Below are positions 9,699 through 22,797 of a stretch of DNA of 64,000 nt, one piece after another. The translations under genes were made by a program, and so were the position numbers. Under the pieces are notes generated by a model that did no database searches, had not been told where the DNA came from, and saw only the letters and a program-made list of their open reading frames with translations. Origin of the DNA: Bacillus sp. F19 (lineage in GTDB: Bacteria > Bacillota > Bacilli > Bacillales > Bacillaceae); NCBI GenBank assembly GCA_023823795.1, contig CP085710.1, forward strand, positions 4,862,001-4,926,000, in the 5' to 3' direction. Position 1 is the stretch's first letter. Each line of letters opens with the position of its first letter.

Positions 9699-10209
9699 GG
9701 ATTATTTCACTCCCTGTTTTCGCCTCATAACGGATTTTTTCTTTCAGCTTGTTAATTCCGTAGATAAGAGCGGCAGGATTAGGAGGACATCCAGGAATGT
9801 ACACATCAACCGGCACGATCTGGTCGACTCCTTTTACAACTGCGTAGGATTTAATATAGGGACCTCCTGCTGTTGCACAAGAGCCCATGGCAATGACCCA
9901 TTTCGGTTCAGGCATTTGATCGTAGAGGCGCTTTAGAACCGGAGCCATTTTTTTCGTCACTGTTCCAGAGACGATCATGACATCGGACTGGCGGGGTGAT
10001 GTCCGGAAAAAGGATCCGAAGCGGTCCAAATCGTAGTGGGACGAACCGACACCCATCATTTCAATTGCACAGCAGGCAAGCCCGAAAGTCAGCGGCCACA
10101 GGGAATTGCTTCTCGCCCAGCCCTTCAGCTCTTCAAGCGTTGTTAAAAAGACGCTGCGCTTCAGTTCTTCCATTTCATCCTGAGGAATATTCGTTCCATT
10201 TAAGTCCAT
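9688..10209 (-). CDS. nuoB: NADH-quinone oxidoreductase subunit B
   Basis: PSST-type subunit that holds the terminal cluster N2 and reduces quinone together with NuoD (173 aa). The cluster ligands are visible in [18 protein letters not shown] and IPGCPPNP. The start [12 protein letters not shown] was preferred over an upstream in-frame ATG because it sits at the usual distance from the nuoA end, overlapping it by 10 bp. Operon position nuoA-B-C is standard. Confidence 0.97.
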   Translation of the reverse strand: MDLNGTNIPQDEMEELKRSVFLTTLEELKGWARSNSLWPLTFGLACCAIEMMGVGSSHYDLDRFGSFFRTSPRQSDVMIVSGTVTKKMAPVLKRLYDQMPEPKWVIAMGSCATAGGPYIKSYAVVKGVDQIVPVDVYIPGCPPNPAALIYGINKLKEKIRYEAKTGSEIIHER

Positions 10210-10574
10210 TTCAGCACCTTCTTCTTCCATGCGTAGACTAGCCCGATGACGAGCATGATGACAAAAATGAGCATTTCAATGAGGGCAAACACGCCTAACT
10301 TCTCATATGCGACTGCCCACGGATATAAAAACACGGTTTCAACGTCAAAAATGACAAACAGGAGACCAAACATATAATAGCGGACATTAAACTGCACGCG
10401 TGAATCATGGTAGGGATCAATTCCGCTTTCGTATGTGGTTGCTTTTGCCTCGCTCGGTGCGTTCGGCCTCAAAATCCGGCCTATTCCGAGAGCGACAACA
10501 GGAAGCAAAATGCCAAGGAGCAGGAAAACGACAACGATTAAGTAATTATTCAAGTATACGTTTAGTGATTCCAT
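10200..10574 (-). CDS. nuoA: NADH-quinone oxidoreductase subunit A
   Basis: First gene of the complex I operon (124 aa, three helices). The conserved [22 protein letters not shown] loop region and the [18 protein letters not shown] helix, diagnostic of NuoA/ND3, are present. A strong GGGGGAA ribosome site lies a few bases upstream of the ATG. The operon has no nuoE, nuoF or nuoG in the window, so electrons must enter from another donor, as inferred for other Bacillus 11-subunit complexes. Confidence 0.97.
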   Translation of the reverse strand: MESLNVYLNNYLIVVVFLLLGILLPVVALGIGRILRPNAPSEAKATTYESGIDPYHDSRVQFNVRYYMFGLLFVIFDVETVFLYPWAVAYEKLGVFALIEMLIFVIMLVIGLVYAWKKKVLKWT

Positions 10575-10637
10575 CCATTTCCCCCGTTATATTAAAAGTA
10601 GTAGAATACTCAAAATATTATAAATGTAACCGCTAAC

Positions 10638-10643
10638 ATTATA
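10638..10643 (-). promoter_or_regulatory. Candidate extended -10 of nuo operon promoter
   Basis: On the minus strand TGTTATAAT, an extended -10 (TGnTATAAT), lies about 65 bp before nuoA. The -35 region is weak, as is common for extended -10 promoters. A second TATAAT lies about 20 bp nearer to the gene but has no matching -35. Confidence 0.45.
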
Positions 10644-10672
10644 ACATCATTATCCAATTCGTGTATATAATC

Positions 10673-11010
10673 CGAAATGCGGAACCGCCCGTTTAGCTCC
10701 GACAGACAGATAAGGATCCGACAGAAAAAGCCGATTTTGCTTTTACTGGCGGAGCCGTTCTGGCCGAGGAGTTGGGCGGTGGAGCTGGACACCACGAAAT
10801 GCGGAACCGACTGTTTAACCCAGGCACGGCAGATAAGAATTCACCGGAAAAGTCCGGTTTTGACTTTTTCGGGGAATTTGTTCTGACCGAGGGGTTAGGA
10901 GGTGAAGCTGGACACCACGAAATGCGGAACCGCCCGTTTAGCTCAGGCATGGCAGATAAGGATCCGACAGAAAAGGCGCTTTTTTGCCTTTACTGGCGTA
11001 GCCGATCTTA
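10673..11010. repeat. Three tandem copies of the ~120-bp structured intergenic repeat
   Basis: Copies span about 10673-10796, 10797-10919 and 10920-11010 (last one shortened). Each begins with AATGCGGAACCG, continues with GTTTAGCTC, CAGATAAGGATCCG and CAGAAAAG, then a GCC/GGC hairpin core, CCGTTCTGACCGAGG, and closes with GGAGCTGGACACCACG. The two ends are partly complementary, so the transcript would fold into one long stem with an internal hairpin. No open frame is conserved between copies. It matches six other copies in this window. Confidence 0.85.
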
Positions 11011-11107
11011 ATTTACATATCCAAAATCCACCTCCTTTGTAGCTTTAATGTAAGCTGCTCTATTAAAGTCATCAGGATGCTATGAACAAAAGACGCGAGG
11101 TGACAGA

Positions 11108-11584
11108 ATGCTAGAATCTTATAATCATCAAATTGAAACAGATTATGGCAGGAATTTGCCTGGCATTGAAAATGAAGAATTGGCCAAAGTGCATTACTAT
11201 GATCAACGGAAAGAGAACTTGTCTCTATTAGAAGATATATATGCAGAACTCGGCTTAACATTAAACTATTCTGTAAAAAGTTTAATTAAACTAAAAGAAG
11301 TGTACTTTTCATTTTTTCAGGAAAATAAGTTTCGTGACTTTCTGCTGTCCATTGGGGACTTGGAAGTATGCATGAGCATTTACTTTGGTGAAGTCGTCAC
11401 GATACACTTGGATGGTGCTTCATGGATCGTCAAAGAATATTCGTTTACTGAAGGCGCCTATGCAGTGCGGACGCAGGGCGACTTATTTTTCTAACCTTTT
11501 TGAATATCACTACATGACTGCAAAAGACGCTTCCGGACAGAAAATGCATCAATTGTATAAGCGATATGAGAGAAAAGCGATGTA
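11108..11584 (+). pseudogene. Unrecognised gene, apparently frameshifted near its 3' end
   Basis: The uninterrupted frame (MLESYNHQIETDY... to QGDLFF) is 128 aa and stops at 11494. Removing one T from the T5 run just before that stop joins it to a second frame reading LFSNLFEYHYMTAKDASG to YERKAM, which stops at 11585 immediately before a terminator. The joined product would be about 158 aa. No family is recognised; the protein is soluble, acidic and without signal peptide. Either a real one-base insertion or a sequencing error fits. A ribosome site (GAGGTGACAGA) precedes the ATG. Confidence 0.55.
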
Positions 11585-11585
11585 A

Positions 11586-11620
11586 ATGGGACCAAACAAA
11601 TTTTTTGTTTGGTTCCTTTT
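11586..11620 (+). terminator. Terminator after the 11.1-kb gene
   Basis: GGACCAAACAAA pairs with TTTGTTTGGTTCC around a short T loop and is followed by TTTTATTTTAT. It lies directly after the stop of the repaired reading frame, which supports the view that the gene originally extended to this point. Confidence 0.7.
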
Positions 11621-11693
11621 ATTTTATATGATTATGAATATTTAATCTATTTAAGATGATGGATATTTTTCATTATTTTTGAATTTATTGGCA

Positions 11694-11722
11694 GAAAAAA
11701 GAGCCATGAAAAATGATGGCTC
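11694..11722 (-). terminator. Terminator of the 74-aa broken gene
   Basis: On the minus strand GAGCCAT and ATGGCTC form a hairpin followed by TTTTTT, 11 bp after the stop of the decayed small gene. Confidence 0.65.
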
Positions 11723-11732
11723 CCTCACTTCC

Positions 11733-11958
11733 TTATTTGTTCCAAACAATTGAAAATGTGTTTCCTTGATCAGAGGTCTCTTTAAGGATGAGGTCAGCAA
11801 ACCCAGCAAGCAAAGTAAACAGCAGCCTATATTCTTGATCGACATTCGTTAAATCGGAGGTGTTCTGCATCACAACCATCCAGCCCGTTTGGCTCTTCCC
11901 TGATTCAATCGGGGAATAATGCGCCTGCTAATGAAAATCCTGCTACTGATTTTTTCAT
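11733..11958 (-). pseudogene. Small gene broken by a one-base frameshift
   Basis: A ribosome site (GAGGA) precedes an ATG that opens MKKSVAGFSLAGALFPD and then stops. Dropping one C from the C4 run at the break continues in IESGKSQTGWMVVMQNTSDL and onward to FSIVWNK and a TAA, giving 74 residues with no further interruption. A terminator follows at once. The span is 226 bp, one more than a multiple of three, as expected for a single insertion. Family not recognised; the first residues could be a weak signal peptide. This could equally be a base-calling error in a homopolymer. Confidence 0.5.
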
Positions 11959-12048
11959 ATGACATCCTCATTCCTCTTCTTTTAGTTTGAGGTTAACATT
12001 TTGTCAACCTCGTACTATTAATTTAACGGGTGAATAAGTCAGCCAAAT

Positions 12049-13035
12049 TTATACGCTGATCGTTATTCTCCGCTTTTCAGTATTTGACTGAATCGCTGCT
12101 TCGTTCACTGCCGTTAACAGCAGGGCATCCTCATTCGAAATAGATGGGGTTTTACCAGACTGGATGGCATCCGCCCATTGTTCCATTGGAATCGGAAGCT
12201 CTTTTGGCAGCTGTTCAATCACATGAGTACCTTCGCCATTTCTAAGCTCCACTTTTCCATCCTGAATCAGCAGGCATCCTTCTGTTCCGTATAATTCGAG
12301 ATAAAACGGGCTTCCATGTGAAACAAACGAGGTTTCGAGCACGCCAGTTACACTGTTCTCATAGGAAATGAGGACAGAAGCCTGATCTTCAACTTCTTTT
12401 GAATAAACGCAATCAAAATGAGCGGATACTTCTTTAGGTTTTCCTGCAAGGCGGTTGAGCAAATAGATCGGATGAGCGCCTAGATCTATGAGAGCCCCTC
12501 CGCCGCATTGCTCAGCATTGTAGAAGTGCGCCGGCAGCCATCCTTCAGGGTTTTCCGCTGAAGGCACTGAACCGTTATGAGCGACTCGGCATCTTGCCAT
12601 TTTGAGTTCTCCAATCAAGCCATCCTTCAGTGCTTTTTCAGCATACAGGTAATAGTTTGTGCTCAGCCTGGGCATTGAGACCACAAGAGAAACTCCCGCT
12701 TTCCGGACGGCTTCAAAGATTTCTTTGCAATCCGCTGTTGTTAACGCCAGTACTTTTTCTGTAAAAATATGCTTTCCATGCTGCGCTGCTTTTATGATGA
12801 CTTCCTTGTGCATGTTAGTCGGCGTGTCAACAACCACCCCTTCAATAGCAGGATTGCTTAGAACCTTCTCAAGCTCAGGTTCAAATGAAACATTCAGTTC
12901 ATTTGCCCACTGCTGCCCTCTTTCTTTGTCCTCATCCCATATATGCGTAATGTTCAATTTAGAACTGTTATGTATATCTCTTTCATAATCAACGGCATGA
13001 ACGTGCCATTTGCTCAGCATGGCGACTGAAATCAT
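12049..13035 (-). CDS. Gfo/Idh/MocA-family oxidoreductase
   Basis: NAD(P)-dependent dehydrogenase of the glucose-fructose oxidoreductase/inositol dehydrogenase superfamily (328 aa, typical length). The N-terminal Rossmann half includes the GVVVDTPTNMH segment; the usual EKP motif reads FTEKVLAL here, so the proline is replaced. The C-terminal half has CGGGALIDLGAHPIYLL, the family's catalytic-helix region. The substrate, probably a sugar or cyclitol, cannot be told. It stands alone on the minus strand beside remnants of a sugar permease and regulator, so it may be a survivor of a lost sugar-use locus. Confidence 0.85.
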   Translation of the reverse strand: MISVAMLSKWHVHAVDYERDIHNSSKLNITHIWDEDKERGQQWANELNVSFEPELEKVLSNPAIEGVVVDTPTNMHKEVIIKAAQHGKHIFTEKVLALTTADCKEIFEAVRKAGVSLVVSMPRLSTNYYLYAEKALKDGLIGELKMARCRVAHNGSVPSAENPEGWLPAHFYNAEQCGGGALIDLGAHPIYLLNRLAGKPKEVSAHFDCVYSKEVEDQASVLISYENSVTGVLETSFVSHGSPFYLELYGTEGCLLIQDGKVELRNGEGTHVIEQLPKELPIPMEQWADAIQSGKTPSISNEDALLLTAVNEAAIQSNTEKRRITISV

Positions 13036-13186
13036 TTTTTTCCCTCCCGAAAGTTTTTTTACTTATAGTAACTTCCTTTTCAAACACCTGATTTCCTTTT
13101 CATTTTTTGGAGTATTTTTTATTAGAGAGGTTTTTTCTTTGGATAAAAGAGGGAATATGCCTGTTATATCCTAAGGAGGAAAACGA

Positions 13187-13558
13187 ATGAAGCTTCATAA
13201 CGGTTCTCTATATTGGCCTCAAACGGTCAGCCATGTTCAGGCATATCCTGAGCTGCAAGATACAATAACATGCGATGTCCTCATCGTTGGAGGGGGAATG
13301 TCTGGTGGTTTGTGTGCTCACACCCTTTCAAGGTATGATTTAAATACAATAGCAGTGGAAAAAAGAACCGTCGGCAGCGGCAGTTCAATTGCAAATACAG
13401 GGCTCCTGCAGTTTTCAAATGATACGATGCTGCATGAATTCATCAAAAAAATAGGTGAAGAGAAAGCGGTCCGTTTTTATAAAATGTGTTTAAAAGCAGT
13501 AGATGAGCTTGAACTTGCAGCTAAAAGCTTATCGAAAGAAGTCGATTTTCAGCAAACA
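13187..13558 (+). pseudogene. Truncated FAD-dependent oxidoreductase (DAO family)
   Basis: The first 120 or so residues match the start of FAD-dependent amino-acid-type oxidoreductases: CDVLIVGGGMSGGLCAHTLS is the dinucleotide fold, followed by VEKRTVGSGSSIANTGLLQ. These enzymes are normally near 380 aa; homology ends at about VDFQQ. The remaining frame (to 13645) reads antisense through the terminator and end of the neighbouring minus-strand gene, so it is not genuine. The start has a strong AAGGAGGAAAACG ribosome site, indicating a recent truncation. Confidence 0.8.
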
Positions 13559-13587
13559 AAAAAACAGCACCGCCATCAGGCAATGCT
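13553..13587 (-). terminator. Terminator of the 90-aa gene
   Basis: On the minus strand CAGCATTGCC and GGCGGTGCTG pair around TGAT, followed by seven T. It marks the exact point where the truncated oxidoreductase loses homology. Confidence 0.75.
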
Positions 13588-13594
13588 GCTCTAT

Positions 13595-13867
13595 TTATTT
13601 CTTCTTTTCATCATAGTATTGAACGGGATACATGGAGCCCTCTGAGACCATTTTATTATCTTCAACGTCGTGAGGATCTGGATGACCCGCTTTTTCAACA
13701 GGAAATGAATCTGTGTTTTTGCGCGCAAAGCAGGGAATCTTGTTTTTGGCGCTCTGAACGAATCCTGTTACCTTTTGACGGTTTGATTTATCCTTTAATA
13801 AATAGGATGTCACTCCGACTCCGACTGTTGATAAGGCAATTCCTGAAATTAATGTTTTCTGTCTCAT
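13595..13867 (-). CDS. Small membrane-anchored protein, unknown
   Basis: 90-aa protein with one N-terminal hydrophobic segment (LISGIALSTVGVGVTSYLL) and a hydrophilic tail ending in EDNKMVSEGSMYPVQYYDEKKK. It resembles short conserved Bacillus proteins of unknown function with an N-terminal anchor and a VQYY-type end, but no named family can be assigned from sequence alone. A GGAGCAACTTGT ribosome site precedes the ATG and a clear terminator follows the stop, so it is probably an intact single-gene transcript. Confidence 0.6.
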   Translation of the reverse strand: MRQKTLISGIALSTVGVGVTSYLLKDKSNRQKVTGFVQSAKNKIPCFARKNTDSFPVEKAGHPDPHDVEDNKMVSEGSMYPVQYYDEKKK

Positions 13868-13984
13868 ACAAGTTGCTCCTTTCGTATTGAATTTGTTTCT
13901 TACTTTTAATTACCCGCTTCTTTCTTTTGCAAAACATAGAAACTTAAAGAATAAAACGCCGCACAAAAGTGCAAGCGTCAAAAG

Positions 13985-14123
13985 CTATCTTTTCTTCTTT
14001 TTGCGGCTGTATATATCAAACCACACAGCTAGGACCAGAATGCTTCCTTTTACAATCAGCTGCCAGTAGGCATCGATATTCATGATGCTCATGCCATTAT
14101 CAAGACTTGCCATAACAAGGGCT
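13985..14123 (-). pseudogene. 3' remnant of a sugar ABC transporter permease
   Basis: The minus strand reads ALVMASLDNGMSIMN, then IDAYWQLIVKGSILVLAVWF and DIYSRKKKKR before a TAG. This is the characteristic C-terminal end (about 45 residues) of XylH/RbsC-type monosaccharide permeases. Nothing upstream in this frame continues the homology. It lies among other remnants and has no start codon of its own. Confidence 0.7.
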
Positions 14124-14210
14124 CGGATGCTTCAAAGAGTTATCCGCCATAATTGAACTTTTTTCAGCCGTTTTTCCGATTTTTACAGACAAATTAAAGA
14201 CGTTTCTTCT

Positions 14211-14879
14211 TCAATCAGAATGGGTGTCTTCATCTTTTTCCTCATAGACATAGGGCTGTGCCGGAGGTTTTATTTTTGATGACTTTTTAATTAGCAGATA
14301 AGGTACCTCAGCTCCGGAATACATACTTGTACTTAACTCTCCTGAGACGTTAACCCACTGTTTATCGTGAAGAGCTTTTCCATTTTCCATCTCAGAAAGA
14401 AGACCATATAAGCCATCATGCTCATCCGTACAGCAAGGATCTCCTTTTCTGGCAATAACAAATTGCGTTTCTGAAAAGTCTTTTTCGCGGAATACAAACC
14501 CAGTCATTTCAATTTGTTTTCCTGCAAACTCTTTTGGAAACCTATCTAGAACATCCAATATTGAGATGTAATTTTCATTTGAAAGAATGATTTTATCCAT
14601 TTTCAGTAAATCATTTTTCTGATTTTCATAATATTCATCAGGTTTATCTTCAGCATGATGATCATCTTCATGCTCAGGTTCATATTTTTCATTTAACTTT
14701 TCCATATATCCATCAGGATCTTCTAAATACTCTTTAGCATTCGCTAATGGTTCTTCTTTTTCCTGAGATGCTGCTTGTTTTTCAGGTTCTCTCTCTTCCT
14801 TTTCTGGCTGCATACTTATGACAAATACAATACTTGCTATGATCAGAAGACCTAAAACTGCCGTTATAAACTTTTTCAT
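14211..14879 (-). CDS. Membrane-anchored protein with YcgQ-like (DUF1980) C-terminal domain
   Basis: 222-aa protein: an N-terminal transmembrane or signal segment (residues 4-22), a charged low-complexity stretch to about residue 95, then a domain with FPKEFAGKQIEMTGFVFRE and DPCCTDEHDGLYGLL. That pattern resembles the C-terminal extracytoplasmic half of the TIGR03943/YcgQ family, partner of the YcgR-type permease. The multi-span N-terminal half of YcgQ is absent and no permease gene is adjacent, so this is a detached version. A role in metal handling is only an extrapolation from the family. Confidence 0.6.
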   Translation of the reverse strand: MKKFITAVLGLLIIASIVFVISMQPEKEEREPEKQAASQEKEEPLANAKEYLEDPDGYMEKLNEKYEPEHEDDHHAEDKPDEYYENQKNDLLKMDKIILSNENYISILDVLDRFPKEFAGKQIEMTGFVFREKDFSETQFVIARKGDPCCTDEHDGLYGLLSEMENGKALHDKQWVNVSGELSTSMYSGAEVPYLLIKKSSKIKPPAQPYVYEEKDEDTHSD

Positions 14880-14932
14880 ATTTGTTAACTCCTACTCCAT
14901 TGAATTCCCGGGAACTGCCCTCTTCTAGTTTA

Positions 14933-14969
14933 ACAAAAAAAAGGGAAGTTTCGTTCAGAAGAAACTTCC
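14933..14969 (-). terminator. Terminator downstream of the AraC-type remnant
   Basis: On the minus strand GGAAGTTTC and GAAACTTCC form a perfect 9-bp stem followed by eight T. It would have ended the transcript of the decayed regulator gene. Confidence 0.75.
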
Positions 14970-15113
14970 ATTAAAAGCATCATTTTTTTTACATGGAGTC
15001 CAATACCAAATAGTGAATCCTTATACTGACTTGGAGACTTCTTGCAGACTTTTTTGAACACACGGCTAAAGTAGTTCGGATCGTTGTAGCCGACTTCAAA
15101 GGCAAGCTGCAGG
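14945..15113 (-). pseudogene. 3' remnant of an AraC-family regulator
   Basis: The minus strand encodes ILQLAFEVGYNDPNYFSRVF followed by KKVCKKSPSQYKDS, the second helix-turn-helix of AraC/XylS-type regulators as found in YesN-like response regulators of sugar uptake. A stop lies immediately upstream in frame and the rest of the protein is missing, replaced by a pair of direct repeats. With the permease end 0.9 kb away it suggests a deleted sugar-uptake operon. Confidence 0.7.
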
Positions 15114-15132
15114 ATCCTTTTTTATATGCTTG

Positions 15133-15275
15133 GTTTGAAACAATTTTTTTCGTGTTCGACCTTTTTTGTTGTGGAATATATTTAGTTTGCTGCACTTTTT
15201 TAGGTGCTCGACATTTTTTGTTGCAGCATAACTGGGTTTGTTGCACTTTTTTCGGTGTGCTCGGAGTCCATATTC
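15133..15275. repeat. Two ~52-bp direct repeats
   Basis: Two imperfect units each contain TTTTTTGTTG then TGCACTTTTTT(A/C)GGTG and GCTCGA. They fill the space between the regulator remnant and the atp operon terminator. A minus-strand frame through them (cysteine/lysine-rich) is judged not to be a gene. Confidence 0.55.
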
Positions 15276-15343
15276 CTGTGTAAATTAAATTAAGAATGTT
15301 CTTCTCCCCAAAACCATTATTTCGCCACTCATTCTGCTGCAAA

Positions 15344-15375
15344 CAAAAAAACCCCCAGGAACCAATATCCCAGGG
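15344..15375 (-). terminator. atp operon terminator
   Basis: Minus strand CCCTGGGA and TCCTGGGG form an 8-bp stem (two wobble pairs) around TATTGGT, followed by seven T, 9 bp beyond the atpC stop. Confidence 0.85.
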
Positions 15376-15384
15376 ATTTCATTC

Positions 15385-15792
<408 letters not shown>

Positions 15793-15815
15793 CTATACCC
15801 TCCTGCGTCCCAAAA

Positions 15816-17276
<1,461 letters not shown>

Positions 17277-17306
17277 CTATGGAACCCATATATTGGGCCT
17301 GTTTGT

Positions 17307-18170
<864 letters not shown>

Positions 18171-18214
18171 TCACCACCTTTTTATAAAAATCAACCTGAT
18201 TCATTATCTTAAGA

Positions 18215-18244
18215 TGAAGTATGAAGGCCGGCCTTCATACTTCA
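18215..18244. other. Perfect 30-bp palindrome between atpA and atpG
   Basis: Fifteen-base arms (left arm TGAAGTATGAAGGCC) meet with no loop, centred on GGCCGGCC. In RNA it would form a very stable hairpin in the atpA-atpG spacer. There is no T run on the minus strand after it, so it is more likely an mRNA processing or stability element than a terminator. Confidence 0.8.
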
Positions 18245-18249
18245 CCTCA

Positions 18250-20843
<2,594 letters not shown>

Positions 20844-20942
20844 TCACTCCCTTCAAGAGTTCCATGATGGGTTACTATCAAAAAAAAGCACGAGATTGTT
20901 CTGTTTGATTCTCGGCCGCATATTTAAATAGAAACATAAAGC

Positions 20943-20978
20943 AATGGCGAAGAAGGGTAAAAAACGATCTTCGCCATT
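20943..20978. other. Hairpin between atpE and atpF
   Basis: AATGGCGAAGA pairs perfectly with TCTTCGCCATT (11 bp, 14-base loop) just after atpE. Stem-loops at this place could protect the atpE message or partly stop transcription, matching the higher demand for the c subunit; this is an inference. Confidence 0.7.
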
Positions 20979-21001
20979 TATGTAGAGAACCTGTCTCTTT
21001 A

Positions 21002-21229
<228 letters not shown>

Positions 21230-21281
21230 TCAAATTATTAAAAAGTTTTTTGATTCTGATGAAACTGTTGAAACATATTAA

Positions 21282-22381
<1,100 letters not shown>

Positions 22382-22388
22382 GAATGAT

Positions 22389-22610
22389 TCAGTCTCCTGA
22401 AAAAAAGTGGTGGACTAGCTTGATCATCGCGGAAATACCTATTCCGAGCCCAATGAGCAGTCCTATGATCATAAAAAGCGGTTCAGTCTGGAAATATCGG
22501 TCGAGCCATCTTCCTGAAAAGATGCCAATTAGTGTTGAACCGACTAGCTGAGATAGAATGCCTGTCATTAGTGCCATGGCCTGCATTGGATGACGCTCTT
22601 TTTTGCGCAT
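22389..22610 (-). CDS. atpZ: AtpZ/AtpI-family protein
   Basis: 73-aa two-helix protein. The segment GSTLIGIFSGRWLDRYFQTEPLF and the following GLLIGLGIGI helix are typical of the AtpI/AtpZ family, the gene preceding atpI in several Bacillus operons and linked to ATP synthase assembly or magnesium supply. It is the first gene of the operon; GAGGACTTGTGA precedes the ATG. Confidence 0.85.
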   Translation of the reverse strand: MRKKERHPMQAMALMTGILSQLVGSTLIGIFSGRWLDRYFQTEPLFMIIGLLIGLGIGISAMIKLVHHFFSGD

Positions 22611-22705
22611 TCACAAGTCCTCGCTAATAGATTAATAAAGGATTTTTCTGGGGATAAAAGCGGTATATGAAAGCGTTATGAAAACCTTATCATTTACCCT
22701 CGTCT

Positions 22706-22734
22706 AGCATACAATAGGCTCTAGTCAATGTCAA
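22706..22734 (-). promoter_or_regulatory. SigA promoter of the atp operon
   Basis: Minus strand TTGACA, 17-bp spacer, TATGCT; a consensus -35 with a 4/6 -10, about 96 bp before atpZ. No competing promoter is seen. Confidence 0.8.
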
Positions 22735-22797
22735 TTGCTTTAAAACCAAAAAACTGACAATCAAAAAAGCCTATCACAAAAAGTTCACATTTGATTT

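Noticed and set aside
10673-11010. Short proteins in both directions within the structured repeats
   Set aside because: Frames exist only because the three copies are similar; copies elsewhere do not keep them open.
13559-13645. Last 29 codons of the truncated oxidoreductase frame
   Set aside because: They read antisense through the terminator and end of the 90-aa gene and have no homology to the enzyme.
14989-15342. Minus-strand 117-codon frame with many Cys and Lys
   Set aside because: It runs through the pair of 52-bp repeats and out of frame over the AraC-type remnant, which is the better explanation of that DNA.
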